This document shows positions 26,800 through 39,981 of a DNA stretch of 64,000 nt, piece by piece. The stretch covers positions 1-64,000 of the forward strand of contig CAMLIL010000010.1 of assembly GCA_946480015.1 (NCBI GenBank). The letters are read 5' to 3'. The position numbers were made by a program, and so were the translations under genes. The notes under the pieces are model-generated. The model was not told the origin of the DNA. It made no database searches and was given only the letters and a program-made list of their open reading frames with translations. This DNA is from an uncultured Oxalobacteraceae bacterium (GTDB taxonomy: Bacteria > Pseudomonadota > Gammaproteobacteria > Burkholderiales > Burkholderiaceae). Position 1 is the first letter of the stretch. The number at the start of each line of letters is the position of its first letter.

Positions 26800-29700
26800 A
26801 TCTGTCCGCGCCATTCGTGCGGCGCCCGATCGCCACCGTGCTGCTGACCATCGGGCTGGCGCTGGCGGGCATCGCCGCCTTCTTCGTGCTGCCGGTGTCG
26901 CCGCTGCCGCAGGTCGACTACCCGACCATCTCGGTGAGCGCGTCGCTGACCGGGGCCAGCCCGGAGACCATGGCCACCAGCGTGGCCACGCCGCTCGAAC
27001 GCCGCCTCGGCGTGATCTCCGGCGTGAACGAAATGACCTCGACCTCGGGCCAGGGTTCCGCCCGCGTCAGCCTGCAGTTCGACCTGAACCGCAAGATCGA
27101 TTCGGCCGCGCGCGAAGTGCAGGCCGCCATCAACGCCTCGCGCGCCGACCTGCCGGCCTCGCTCAAGAGCAATCCGACCTACCGCAAGGCCAATCCGTCG
27201 GACGCGCCGGTGATCATTCTGGCGCTGACTTCGCGCACCAAGACGCCCGGGCAGATTTATGAATCGGTGTCGAACCTGGTGCAGCAGAAGCTGGCCCAGG
27301 TCGGCGGCGTGGGCGATGTCGAGGTCGGCGGCGGCTCGCTGCCGGCGGTGCGGGTCGATCTGCTGCCGTACGCGCTCAACCGCTACGGCATCGCGGCCGA
27401 GGACGTGCGCGCGGCCATCCAGGCCACCAACGCCAACCGCCCCAAGGGCACCATCGACGGCAACGGCCGCTCGCTGCAGATCTATTCCCGGGCCAGTACC
27501 GCGACCGGCGGGCGCAGCGCGGCCGATTACAAATCGCTCGTGGTCGCCTGGCGCAACGGCAGCGCGGTGCGGCTGGACGACGTGGCCAAGGTCGTCGACG
27601 GGGTCGAGAACGTCAATACGCTGGGCCTGTTCAACGGCGAACCGGCGGTGATCGTGCTGGTTACGCGCCAGCCTGGCGCCAACGTGATCGCGACGGTCGA
27701 CGGCGTGCGCGCGCTGCTGCCGTCGCTGCAAGCCCAGCTGCCGCAGGATATTCACCTGGAGGTGGCATCCGACAGCACCAACTCGATCCGCTCCTCGCTG
27801 CATGAAATCGAGCTGACCCTGATGATCTCGATCCTGCTGGTGGTGCTGGTGGTGAGCCTGTTCCTGCGCAGCGTGCGCGCCACGATCGTCCCGGCGGTGG
27901 CGACCATCGTCTCGCTGCTGGGTACCTTTGGCGTCATGTACATGCTGGGCTTCAGCCTGAATAACCTCAGCCTGATGGCGCTGACGGTGGCCACCGGCTT
28001 CGTGGTCGACGACGCCATCGTGGTGCTGGAAAACACCAGCCGCCACATCGAGCAGGGCATGGACCGCTTGAAGGCGGCCCTGCTGGGCGCGCGCGAAGTC
28101 GGCTTTACGGTGCTGTCGATCAGCCTGTCGCTGGTGGCGGTGTTCATTCCGCTGCTGTTCATGGGCGGGCAGGTGGGCCGGCTGTTCCGCGAGTTCGCCG
28201 TCACCCTGTCGGCGGCGGTGATGATTTCGCTGCTCATTTCGCTCACCACCACGCCCATGATGTGTGCCTGGCTGCTCAAGGGCGGCCAGGTCGAACGCCA
28301 GCCGGGCCGCCTGGCGCAATGGGCCGAACGCGGCTTCGCGCGCGTGCTTAAAATCTACGAGCATTCGCTCGACTGGGCGCTCGGCAGCGTCGTGCTGGTG
28401 ATGATCATCTTCTTCTTCGTCATCGGCCTGAACGTGTACCTGTTCGCGGCCGCGCCGAAAGGCTTCTTTCCGCAGCAGGATACCGGCCAGATCAACGGCG
28501 GCATCCGCGCCGACCAGAGCATTTCCTTCCAGGCGATGCAGCAAAAGCTCAGGCAGCTGACCAATATCATCCGGCACGATCCGGCCGTGGCCACCGTGGT
28601 CGGCTTCACCGGCGGCACGCGCGCCGGCGGCGGCTTCATGTTCGTCAACCTCAAGCCGCCCTCCGAGCGCACCGAAGGCGGGCAGGCCGTGATCGCGCGC
28701 CTGCGCCCGCAACTGGCGAAGGTCACCGGCGTGTCGCTGTTCCTCAATCCCGTGCAGGACTTGCGGATGGGCGGACGCCAGTCCAATTCGACCTACCAGT
28801 ACACCCTCAAGAGCGACAACCGGGACGACCTGCGGCACTGGGCCAGCAGGCTGGCCGACGCCATGAAGCGCCAGGACGCGCTGGTCGACGTCGATACCGA
28901 CCAGGCCGACAACGGCGTGGAAATGTTCGTCGAGGTCGACAAGGACAGCGCCTCGCGCCTGGGCGTCAATACGCGCGACGTCGACAACGCGCTGTACGAC
29001 GCCTTCGGCCAGCGCGCCGTGACGACCATCTACGATGAACTGAACCAGTACAGCGTGATCATGGGCGTGCCGCGCGAATACGCGCAGTCGCCGCAAGCGC
29101 TCAACGACGTGTATGTGCCGGGGCGCCCGGACGGCGCCGCGACCGCGTCGGCCAACCTCACCGCCGCGCGCGACCCGGCCAGCGGCCAGGCCCTGTCCAC
29201 CACCAGCAGCACCATGGTGCCGCTGGCGGCCATCGCGCATTTCGCGGAACGCTCCACGCCGACTTCGGTGAACCACCAGGACGGCGAACTGGCCACCACG
29301 GTCTCCTACAACCTTGCGCCCGGCGCCACCCTCAGCGACGGCGAGGCGGCGGTGCGCCAGGCCGAAGCCGAGATCGCCATGCCGACCAACGTGCGCGGCA
29401 GCTTCCAGGGCCAGGCCAAGCAGGCGCAGGAATCGAACAAGGAGCAGCCGCTGCTGATCGCCGCCGCCATCGTGGTGATCTACATCGTGCTGGGCATCTT
29501 GTACGAAAGCCTGATCCATCCGGTCACGGTGCTGTCGACCCTGCCGTCGGCCGGGGTGGGGGCGGTGCTGGCGCTGCTGCTGTTCAAGATGGAGTTTTCC
29601 ATCATCGCCCTGATCGGCGTGTTCCTGCTGATCGGGATCGTCAAGAAGAACGCCATTTTGATCATCGACTTCGCGCTCGAAGCCGAACGCGCGCGCGGCC

Positions 29701-29981
29701 TGTCCGCCGTGGAAGCCGTGCGCGAAGCCTGCCTGCTGCGCTTCCGTCCGATCCTGATGACCACCCTGGCCGCCGCGCTGGGCGCGCTGCCGCTGGCGAT
29801 CGGCTTCGGCGAAGGCTCCGAGCTGCGCCGTCCGCTCGGCGTGGCCATCATCGGCGGGCTGATCGCCAGCCAGTTGCTGACCCTGTTGACCACGCCGGTG
29901 GTCTACGTGGTGCTCGACAAGCTGCGCCGGCCGCGCGCCGACGACGCCGCGCTGGCACGCCATACACCCACTCTCACATGA
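26796..29981 (+). CDS. mdtC: MdtC RND permease subunit
   Basis: This 1061-residue permease matches the MdtC branch: [17 protein letters not shown] near residue 55, [13 protein letters not shown] near 125, [20 protein letters not shown] near 560 and [13 protein letters not shown] near 660. [14 protein letters not shown] in TM4 carries the catalytic Asp pair. An insertion of about 20 residues rich in Ala and Ser near residue 785 ([21 protein letters not shown]) lengthens it compared with E. coli MdtC. The stop overlaps the start of the outer-membrane channel gene. Confidence 0.94.
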   Translation: MNLSAPFVRRPIATVLLTIGLALAGIAAFFVLPVSPLPQVDYPTISVSASLTGASPETMATSVATPLERRLGVISGVNEMTSTSGQGSARVSLQFDLNRKIDSAAREVQAAINASRADLPASLKSNPTYRKANPSDAPVIILALTSRTKTPGQIYESVSNLVQQKLAQVGGVGDVEVGGGSLPAVRVDLLPYALNRYGIAAEDVRAAIQATNANRPKGTIDGNGRSLQIYSRASTATGGRSAADYKSLVVAWRNGSAVRLDDVAKVVDGVENVNTLGLFNGEPAVIVLVTRQPGANVIATVDGVRALLPSLQAQLPQDIHLEVASDSTNSIRSSLHEIELTLMISILLVVLVVSLFLRSVRATIVPAVATIVSLLGTFGVMYMLGFSLNNLSLMALTVATGFVVDDAIVVLENTSRHIEQGMDRLKAALLGAREVGFTVLSISLSLVAVFIPLLFMGGQVGRLFREFAVTLSAAVMISLLISLTTTPMMCAWLLKGGQVERQPGRLAQWAERGFARVLKIYEHSLDWALGSVVLVMIIFFFVIGLNVYLFAAAPKGFFPQQDTGQINGGIRADQSISFQAMQQKLRQLTNIIRHDPAVATVVGFTGGTRAGGGFMFVNLKPPSERTEGGQAVIARLRPQLAKVTGVSLFLNPVQDLRMGGRQSNSTYQYTLKSDNRDDLRHWASRLADAMKRQDALVDVDTDQADNGVEMFVEVDKDSASRLGVNTRDVDNALYDAFGQRAVTTIYDELNQYSVIMGVPREYAQSPQALNDVYVPGRPDGAATASANLTAARDPASGQALSTTSSTMVPLAAIAHFAERSTPTSVNHQDGELATTVSYNLAPGATLSDGEAAVRQAEAEIAMPTNVRGSFQGQAKQAQESNKEQPLLIAAAIVVIYIVLGILYESLIHPVTVLSTLPSAGVGAVLALLLFKMEFSIIALIGVFLLIGIVKKNAILIIDFALEAERARGLSAVEAVREACLLRFRPILMTTLAAALGALPLAIGFGEGSELRRPLGVAIIGGLIASQLLTLLTTPVVYVVLDKLRRPRADDAALARHTPTLT

Positions 29982-31375
29982 GGCACCGCATGCGCCCGAC
30001 ATCACCACTTCGCTACACGCCGCTGGCGCTGGCCCTCATCCTGGCCGGCTGCGCGGCCGGTCCGGCCTATCACGTCCCATCGACCCCGCAGCCGGCGGCC
30101 TTCAAGGAAGCCCAGGGCTGGGCGCCGGCCGCCCCCGCCGATGCGCTCGAACGCGGCCCGTGGTGGACCCTGTTCAAGGACCCGCAGCTGGACCAGCTGA
30201 TCGCCCAGGTCGAGGTGTCGAACCAGAACGTGGCGGCCGCCGTGGCCGCGTACGCGCAGGCGCGCGCGCAGGTGGCGCAACAGCGCGCGGCCCTGTTTCC
30301 CAGCGTGGTGCTGAACGGCAGCGGCCAGCGCGACGGCGGCAACGGCAGCCGCCAGAGCACCTATCGCCTCAACCTGGGGACCAGCTGGGAGCCGGACGTG
30401 TGGGGCCGCCTGCGCGGCGCCGTCAGCGGCGCGCAGGCCAGCGCGCAGGCCAGCGAAGCGGACCTGGCCGCGGCGCGCCTGTCGGCCCAGGGCGAGCTGG
30501 CCGCCAACTACTTCGTGCTGCGCCAGCTCGACGCCCAGCACACCCTGCTGGCAAGCACCATCGAGGGTTACGAGCGGGTGGCGCAAATCACGCGCAACCG
30601 CTTTAACGCCGGCATCGCCGCCAAGTCCGACGTGCTGCAGGCCGATACCCAGCTGGCCAACGCCCGCATCGACGACCTGAGCCTGACGCGCCAGCGTGCC
30701 CAGTATGAACACGCCATCGCCATCCTGATCGGCAAGGCGCCGGCCGATTTCGCACTGGCGCCGGCGCCCTGGCAGGTCGATGTGCCCGAGATTCCGCTCA
30801 CGCTGCCGAGCACCTTGCTGGAGCGCCGTCCCGACATCGCCGCCGCCGAACGGCGCGTGGCCGCCGCCAATGCCGGCATCGGCGTGGCGCGCTCGGCCTA
30901 CTATCCGAGCCTGGGGCTGTCCGGTTCCTACGGCACCGGCGCCAGCCGGGTGGCCGATCTGTTCAGCCTGTCGAACGCGGTCTGGTCGTTCGGCCTGTCG
31001 GCCGCGCAGACTTTATTCAACGCCGGCGCTACCCGGGCCGGCGTGCAGGGCGCCGAGGCCCAGCATCAGGCGGCGGTGGCGCGCTATCGCCAGAGCGTGC
31101 TCGATGCCTTCGGCGATGTGGAAAACCAGCTGTCGGCCACGCGCGTGCTGGCGCAGCAGCAGACCTTGAGCCAGCAGGCCTCGGCGGCGGCCGACCAGGT
31201 CGAGCAGCAGATGCTCAACCGCTACAAGGCGGGGCAGGTAAGCTATACCGAAGTGGTGCAGGCGCAAGCGACGGCGCTGTCGGCCCGGCGCGCGCTGGTG
31301 CAGGCGCAGTCGGACCGTTTGACGACGGCGGTGGCGCTGATCCAGTCGCTCGGAGGAGGGTGGCAGGCGCATTAA
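29978..31375 (+). CDS. Outer-membrane efflux lipoprotein of the mdtABC operon
   Basis: This 465-residue NodT/OprM-type channel has a lipoprotein signal with lipobox LILAGC near residue 25, WWTLFKDPQLDQLI near 60, and the second OEP repeat beginning LLERRPDIAAAERRVAAAN near 280. It ends LGGGWQAH. The ATG at 29978 overlaps the mdtC stop; an in-frame ATG at 29990 is an alternative. Having the channel inside the operon, rather than borrowing TolC as in E. coli, makes this a self-contained four-gene pump. Confidence 0.92.
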   Translation: MRHRMRPTSPLRYTPLALALILAGCAAGPAYHVPSTPQPAAFKEAQGWAPAAPADALERGPWWTLFKDPQLDQLIAQVEVSNQNVAAAVAAYAQARAQVAQQRAALFPSVVLNGSGQRDGGNGSRQSTYRLNLGTSWEPDVWGRLRGAVSGAQASAQASEADLAAARLSAQGELAANYFVLRQLDAQHTLLASTIEGYERVAQITRNRFNAGIAAKSDVLQADTQLANARIDDLSLTRQRAQYEHAIAILIGKAPADFALAPAPWQVDVPEIPLTLPSTLLERRPDIAAAERRVAAANAGIGVARSAYYPSLGLSGSYGTGASRVADLFSLSNAVWSFGLSAAQTLFNAGATRAGVQGAEAQHQAAVARYRQSVLDAFGDVENQLSATRVLAQQQTLSQQASAAADQVEQQMLNRYKAGQVSYTEVVQAQATALSARRALVQAQSDRLTTAVALIQSLGGGWQAH

Positions 31376-31418
31376 CACGCGGAACGGCTTGTCGCAGCGG
31401 CCAAAAGCTCACTACAAT

Positions 31419-31922
31419 ATGAGCATGACGACCTCCCGCGCAAAGCCCCCCTCTCCCGAGCTCAAGCCGTATGTGGTGCGGCGCTCGCCCATTCACGGCA
31501 ACGGCGTATTCGCACGGCGCAAGATCCACGCGGGCGAGCGCATCGACGAATACACCGGCGAGCGCATCACGTCCGACGAATCGGCCATCCGTGCCGCCAG
31601 CAGCGGCGGCCCGGTCAACCACACGTTCTTCTTTTCGCTCAACGACGGCACGGTGATCGACGGCGGCAGCGGCGGCAACGATTCGCGCTTCATCAACCAC
31701 GCCTGCGAACCCAATTGCGAGGCCGAGGAAGACGATGGCCGCGTCTACATTTTTGCGCTGCATGACATCGAACGCGGCGAAGAACTCAACTACAACTACG
31801 CGCTGGTCTACGAAGAGCGCCACACCGCGGCGGTCAAGAAGCAGTTCGAATGCCGCTGTGGAAAACCCGGCTGCACCGGCACCATGCTCGCACCAAAAAA
31901 GCGCAAAAAACGCAGCGCATGA
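31419..31922 (+). CDS. SET-domain lysine methyltransferase-like protein
   Basis: This protein of about 167 residues consists almost entirely of a SET domain with a post-SET motif. SPIHGNGVFARRKIHAGERI is the SET-N strand, RFINHACEPNCE carries the NHxCxPN S-adenosylmethionine-binding knot, and GEELNYNYAL carries the active-site Tyr. CRCGKPGCTG is the zinc-binding post-SET Cys cluster. The C-terminus is very Lys-rich. SET proteins mainly methylate Lys of eukaryotic histones; bacterial copies are thought to be acquired and some act on histone-like or ribosomal proteins. I start at the ATG at 31419, since the upstream TTG extension is unlikely. Confidence 0.88.
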   Translation: MSMTTSRAKPPSPELKPYVVRRSPIHGNGVFARRKIHAGERIDEYTGERITSDESAIRAASSGGPVNHTFFFSLNDGTVIDGGSGGNDSRFINHACEPNCEAEEDDGRVYIFALHDIERGEELNYNYALVYEERHTAAVKKQFECRCGKPGCTGTMLAPKKRKKRSA

Positions 31923-31928
31923 CGCGCG

Positions 31929-31952
31929 ACGCTCACGTTCGGTGAGCGTTTG
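31929..31952 (+). terminator. Hairpin after the SET gene
   Basis: An 8-bp stem ACGCTCAC / GTGAGCGT with a 5-nt loop lies 7 nt after the stop. The T run after it is only two or three bases, so it is a weak terminator. Confidence 0.5.
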
Positions 31953-32092
31953 ATCAACTCAATGATTTCTTAATCAATGTGGCGCGCACCGCGTTGACGA
32001 CACCGCGCACCTGAAGGGATACTGAAAATGCAATATCCCGCGTCAGACGGGCATGAAGTACATCCAGAGAGAACCTTTTTAGGAGACATTCC

Positions 32093-33817
32093 TTGCAAAA
32101 CCAAAAATTGACAGCCTCGCTCGTTGGGGTTGTAGCCGCTGCATTGCTCGGCGGCTGCGGAGGGACCTCGGCAGATCGCGCCGAGCCGCAAAAATCGGCA
32201 TTCCTGGCCACCGTGGAAGAGGCCAGCAGCTTCGGCCTGACCGAAGACCCGGTGTTCTACACCATCGATACCGGCGCCGGACTGGTGTTCAAGGTGCGCC
32301 GCACCGACAATCGCGTCAGCACCCAGTCGGCCGGCGACATCGCCTCGATGATCTACAACGGGGTGCAATACCAGGACCAGGGCCGCGGGACCCAGGTCAA
32401 TTCCGGCTTCGACTTCCTCTACACGAACGTCTCGGCGGTCGACGTCAGCGCTGAGAAAATCGGCAGCGATTTCATCAAGGTCACCGTCAAGGCCGGCGAC
32501 CTGACCCACTACTACATGGTCAAGAAGGGCCTGCCGCACATTTACATGGGCACCTACTTCACCAGCGAACCGAGCACCCTGGGCCTGGCGCGCTTCATCG
32601 TGCGCGTGCCGATCGCCGCGCTGCCGAACGGTCCGACCCCGTCCGACCTGCGTCCGACCACCACCACCATCGAGTCGGGCGACGTGTTCGGCATGCCGAA
32701 CGGCGAAACCCGTTCCAAGCACTACTCCAACATGCGCCTGAAGGACTGGCAGTACATTGGCGCCACCAGCGCTACCGCCGGCCTGTGGATCGTGCGCGAC
32801 AATAACGAAGGCAACTCGGGCGGCCCGTTCTACCGCAGCCTGCTCAACCAGGGCACCTTGACCAACCAGGAACTCACCTACATCATCAACTACGGTGAAA
32901 CCCAGACCGAAGCGTTCCGCCTGGGCGTGTTCAATGGCTACACCATGGTGTTCAACAACGGCAGTGCGCCCGCCGCCGTCGATACCTCGTGGTTCAAGGA
33001 CATGGACCTGCTCGGCTACGTGCCCGACACGGCGCGCGGCCGCGTGGCCGGCAGCGGCATCACCGGCATGGTCCCCGGCGTGAACTACACGGTCGGCTTT
33101 TCCAACGCAAAGGCGCAGTACTGGGCCGATGTGAATCCGGCCGACGGCAGCTTCGAGACCGGCGCCATGATCCCCGGCGCCTACGCCGTCAAGGTCTACA
33201 AGAACGAGCTCGAAGTGGCGTCCAGCACCGCCACCGTCGATGCGGGCCTGACCAATACCATCGCGCCGATCGCCATCGGCAACGACCCGGGCGCCGCGCC
33301 GGCCCTGTGGAGCATCGGCACCTGGGATGGCAGCCCGGTCGAGTTCCTCAACGGCGACAAGGTCACCACCATGCACCCGCAGGATGTGCGCATGAGCCCA
33401 TGGGTAGTGCCGGAATACGTGATCGGCACCTCCACCCCGGCCACCGGCTTCCCGGCCTACCAGTGGAAGGACGTGAACAACACCATGGTCATCAAGTTCA
33501 ATCTGCGCCGCAGCCAGATCGCCAACTACACGCTGCGGGTCGGCACTACGATTGCGTTCTCCGGCGCGCGTCCGAAGGCCCAGGTCAATGGCTGGATCTC
33601 GGGCAATCCGGTGGCGCCCTCCCAGCCGAAGACCCGCTCGCTGACGGTCGGCACCTACCGCGGCAACAACAATATGTACACCTTCAACATCCCCGCCAGC
33701 GAACTGGTGGTCGGCCAGAACGTGGTCACCCTGCAAGCCATCAGCGGCACGGCCGGTACCAAATACCTGAGCCCCGGCTATTCGTATGACGCGGTCGACA
33801 TGATCAAGACCCAATAA
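32093..33817 (+). CDS. PL4 rhamnogalacturonan lyase lipoprotein
   Basis: This 574-residue protein resembles polysaccharide lyase family 4, which cleaves the rhamnose-galacturonate backbone of pectin rhamnogalacturonan I by beta-elimination. A lipoprotein signal ends at lipobox LLGGC near residue 20. The N-terminal catalytic beta-sandwich (to ~320) contains YNGVQYQDQGRGTQ and GETRSKHYSN; a fibronectin-like domain follows (GSGITGMVPGVNYTVGF), and a C-terminal carbohydrate-binding domain contains IGTWDGSPVEFLNGDK and MHPQDVRMSPW. The start is a TTG with a strong AGGAGA site; no ATG fits the signal peptide. It is separated by 18 nt from a PEP-CTERM gene. Confidence 0.85.
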   Translation: MQNQKLTASLVGVVAAALLGGCGGTSADRAEPQKSAFLATVEEASSFGLTEDPVFYTIDTGAGLVFKVRRTDNRVSTQSAGDIASMIYNGVQYQDQGRGTQVNSGFDFLYTNVSAVDVSAEKIGSDFIKVTVKAGDLTHYYMVKKGLPHIYMGTYFTSEPSTLGLARFIVRVPIAALPNGPTPSDLRPTTTTIESGDVFGMPNGETRSKHYSNMRLKDWQYIGATSATAGLWIVRDNNEGNSGGPFYRSLLNQGTLTNQELTYIINYGETQTEAFRLGVFNGYTMVFNNGSAPAAVDTSWFKDMDLLGYVPDTARGRVAGSGITGMVPGVNYTVGFSNAKAQYWADVNPADGSFETGAMIPGAYAVKVYKNELEVASSTATVDAGLTNTIAPIAIGNDPGAAPALWSIGTWDGSPVEFLNGDKVTTMHPQDVRMSPWVVPEYVIGTSTPATGFPAYQWKDVNNTMVIKFNLRRSQIANYTLRVGTTIAFSGARPKAQVNGWISGNPVAPSQPKTRSLTVGTYRGNNNMYTFNIPASELVVGQNVVTLQAISGTAGTKYLSPGYSYDAVDMIKTQ

Positions 33818-33835
33818 CACCACGGAGACCAGACC

Positions 33836-34474
33836 ATGAAAAAATCCATCAAACCGCTGATCGCAGCCATGGCGCTGGGCGCCGCCGGCTGTGCGTCGGC
33901 CGGCGTCATGCAGAGCTTCGGTGGCTACACCGTCGATAATGTGACCAATTCCGCCACCTTCGAGGGCAATCTCTCGCTGGCCAACGACTATGTCGAGGAC
34001 GGCCTGGTGTTCCACTACACCGGCTCGAACAACAACAACGGCTGTGGTTACGCCGGCGTCGATTGCTACGACGACATCGTGCCCAGTCCCTATGCCGGCA
34101 ACTACATGGCGACGGCGGGCGACAAGGCCTATATCAGCGTGCGCAGGACCGACGGCTCGGACTTCTCCGGCATCGAATTCACGGTCGGTACCGGCTATTC
34201 CACCGTGTTCGGTTTCTGGCAAACGCTGAACAATTCGATCGTCACCGGCACCGGCAACTTCACCGCCGGGATCGGCGCAGTCCTCGGGCTGACCGATCTT
34301 GCGGGTTTCGACGAGGTGCGCTATTTCACGTTCTCGACGGCCGGCAAGTCGGCCGGATTCAGCAGCCCGGAAATGGACAGCGTCCGCGTGGGCGATGTCC
34401 CTGAACCAGGCTCGATCCTGCTGATCGGCGCCGGCCTGCTCGGTCTGGTGGGACTGCGCCGCAAGGCCGTCTGA
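33836..34474 (+). CDS. PEP-CTERM sorting-domain protein
   Basis: This 212-residue exported protein has a signal peptide (residues 1-22, LIAAMALGAAGCASA) and a C-terminal PEP-CTERM tail: VPEPG, then a hydrophobic helix, then RRK. Such tails are cut by an exosortase (EpsH/XrtA), and the proteins are linked to exopolysaccharide and floc formation. The middle is Gly/Asn/Ser/Thr-rich beta structure (GSNNNNGCGYAGVDCYDD) with no named domain. It follows the PL4 gene by 18 nt with its own GGAGA site, so the two are probably cotranscribed. No exosortase gene is in the window. Confidence 0.9.
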   Translation: MKKSIKPLIAAMALGAAGCASAGVMQSFGGYTVDNVTNSATFEGNLSLANDYVEDGLVFHYTGSNNNNGCGYAGVDCYDDIVPSPYAGNYMATAGDKAYISVRRTDGSDFSGIEFTVGTGYSTVFGFWQTLNNSIVTGTGNFTAGIGAVLGLTDLAGFDEVRYFTFSTAGKSAGFSSPEMDSVRVGDVPEPGSILLIGAGLLGLVGLRRKAV

Positions 34475-34564
34475 GCGAATTGGCAAGGGGCTGCGCGCAC
34501 CTTGCTATCATTCCGGGTGCAGTGGCGCGTACCACGCGCCCTGCTTAACTCGGAGATGATTTTA

Positions 34565-36613
<2,049 letters not shown>

Positions 36614-36688
36614 GCCAGGCCCGGGCTGGGGCCTGACAAAACAAGATATACTCCGCGCTTGCATTTTTTATCCACCCAGGGGTATATC

Positions 36689-38830
<2,142 letters not shown>

Positions 38831-38836
38831 GCATCG

Positions 38837-39427
38837 ATGAATGAAGCCTTGCCCCTGTTTGGTTTTACCACGACGCCTTTTGAACTGACGGCGTTTGCGC
38901 TGTCGGTGATCACGGTGTATCTCAACATCCGGCAGAACCACTGGGCATGGCTGTTCTCGATCGTTTCGTCGGCGGCGTACGCGGTGGTGTTCTTCGGTGC
39001 GCGCCTGTATGGCGACGCGGGGTTGCAGGGCGTGTTCATTGCCGTGTCGGTGTGGGGCTGGTACCAGTGGCTGCGCGGCGGCGACGAGCATCGGCCGCTT
39101 GCCGTCACATGGCTTGGCAGGGCGGGGTGGGCGTACGCGCTTGCGGCGTGGGCGCTGGGATATGGCGTGCTGGCGTGGTTCCTGGGGCGCTACACCAATA
39201 CCGACGTGCCGCATGTCGACGGCTTTCTGACCGCGGGCAGCCTGGTCGGACAGGTTCTGCTGTCGCGCAAGAAGGTCGAGAACTGGACGGCCTGGATCGC
39301 GGTCGATGTGCTGTATGTCGGGCTGTACGTGTACAAGAATCTGATGCTGACGGCGATCCTGTATGCGGTGTTCGTTGTCATGGCCGCTGCCGGCCTGCGC
39401 GCATGGCGCCGGGTGGCGGTGAAATGA
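38837..39427 (+). CDS. pnuC: PnuC-family vitamin transporter
   Basis: This 196-residue membrane protein has about seven helices, with the family signature VSVWGWYQWLRGG near residue 70 and VENWTAWIAVDVLYVGLYVYKNLMLTAILYAVF split across two helices near 150. PnuC proteins let vitamins diffuse in and rely on phosphorylation inside the cell for trapping. Known substrates are nicotinamide riboside (PnuC), riboflavin (PnuX) or thiamin (PnuT). The 4-nt overlap with an NadR-like kinase gene supplies the trapping step. Next door lies a TonB receptor controlled by a TPP riboswitch, which raises the thiamin option. Sequence alone does not decide between the substrates. Confidence 0.88.
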   Translation: MNEALPLFGFTTTPFELTAFALSVITVYLNIRQNHWAWLFSIVSSAAYAVVFFGARLYGDAGLQGVFIAVSVWGWYQWLRGGDEHRPLAVTWLGRAGWAYALAAWALGYGVLAWFLGRYTNTDVPHVDGFLTAGSLVGQVLLSRKKVENWTAWIAVDVLYVGLYVYKNLMLTAILYAVFVVMAAAGLRAWRRVAVK

Positions 39428-39942
39428 CAGCGGTGCAGCGGATCGCGATACTTGGGGCGGAATCGTCGGGCAAGTCGACGCTGGCCGCGGCCTTGGCCGA
39501 GCGCTATCGGACCGTGTGGGTGCCGGAGTATCTGCGCGAATTCGTCGATACCACCGGGCGCGTGCCGCGCGAGGAAGACCAGTACGGCATCGCGCGCACG
39601 CAGATGGAGCGCGAGGATGCGGCCGCGCTGGCCGCCAATGGCTATCTGTTCTGCGACACCACGCCGATGATGACGGCGCTGTACAGCCGCTGGTACTGGA
39701 ATCGGGTGGATGCGCAGTTGTCCGTGCTGGAACGGCGGCATGATTACGCGTTGACGCTCGTGACGGCGCCGGACAGTCCGTGGGAGGCCGACGGCCTGCA
39801 GCGCGAGTCCGATGCGGTGCGCCAGACTATTCATCGGCAGGTGCTGCAGATGCTCGATGAGCGGGGTATCGGGTATGTGCTGTTGCAAGGCGAGTTGGCC
39901 GAGCGCGCCGCCAGGGTTCATCTCCTTCTAGGACAAGGGTAA
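39424..39942 (+). CDS. NadR-type ATPase/vitamin kinase
   Basis: This 172-residue P-loop kinase resembles the C-terminal nicotinamide riboside kinase domain of NadR, without the adenylyltransferase and DNA-binding domains. The Walker A motif is GAESSGKST at residues 10-18; LREFVDTTGRVP near 38, CDTTPMMT near 78 and VTAPDSPWEADGLQRES near 115 follow the NadR pattern. It starts inside the pnuC gene (ATGA overlap). It should phosphorylate the vitamin entering through the transporter: nicotinamide riboside by homology, or thiamin if the neighbouring TPP-regulated receptor reflects the pathway. Confidence 0.83.
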   Translation: MTAVQRIAILGAESSGKSTLAAALAERYRTVWVPEYLREFVDTTGRVPREEDQYGIARTQMEREDAAALAANGYLFCDTTPMMTALYSRWYWNRVDAQLSVLERRHDYALTLVTAPDSPWEADGLQRESDAVRQTIHRQVLQMLDERGIGYVLLQGELAERAARVHLLLGQG

Positions 39943-39943
39943 T

Positions 39944-39976
39944 GCCGTCGTTCCCGCGAATTGCGGGGACGACGGC
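39944..39976. terminator. Bidirectional hairpin between convergent genes
   Basis: A 14-bp stem (GCCGTCGTtCCCGC / GCGGGgACGACGGC, one G-T wobble) with loop GAATT lies between the kinase gene and the convergent TonB receptor gene. It has no T run. It may act as a transcription stop for both, or belong to an extragenic palindrome family. Confidence 0.6.
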
Positions 39977-39981
39977 TGCCA

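Noticed and set aside
26721..30008. A long antisense open frame of about 1095 codons across mdtC
   Set aside because: It runs antisense to a well-recognised gene, is an artefact of GC-rich codon use and shows no domain.
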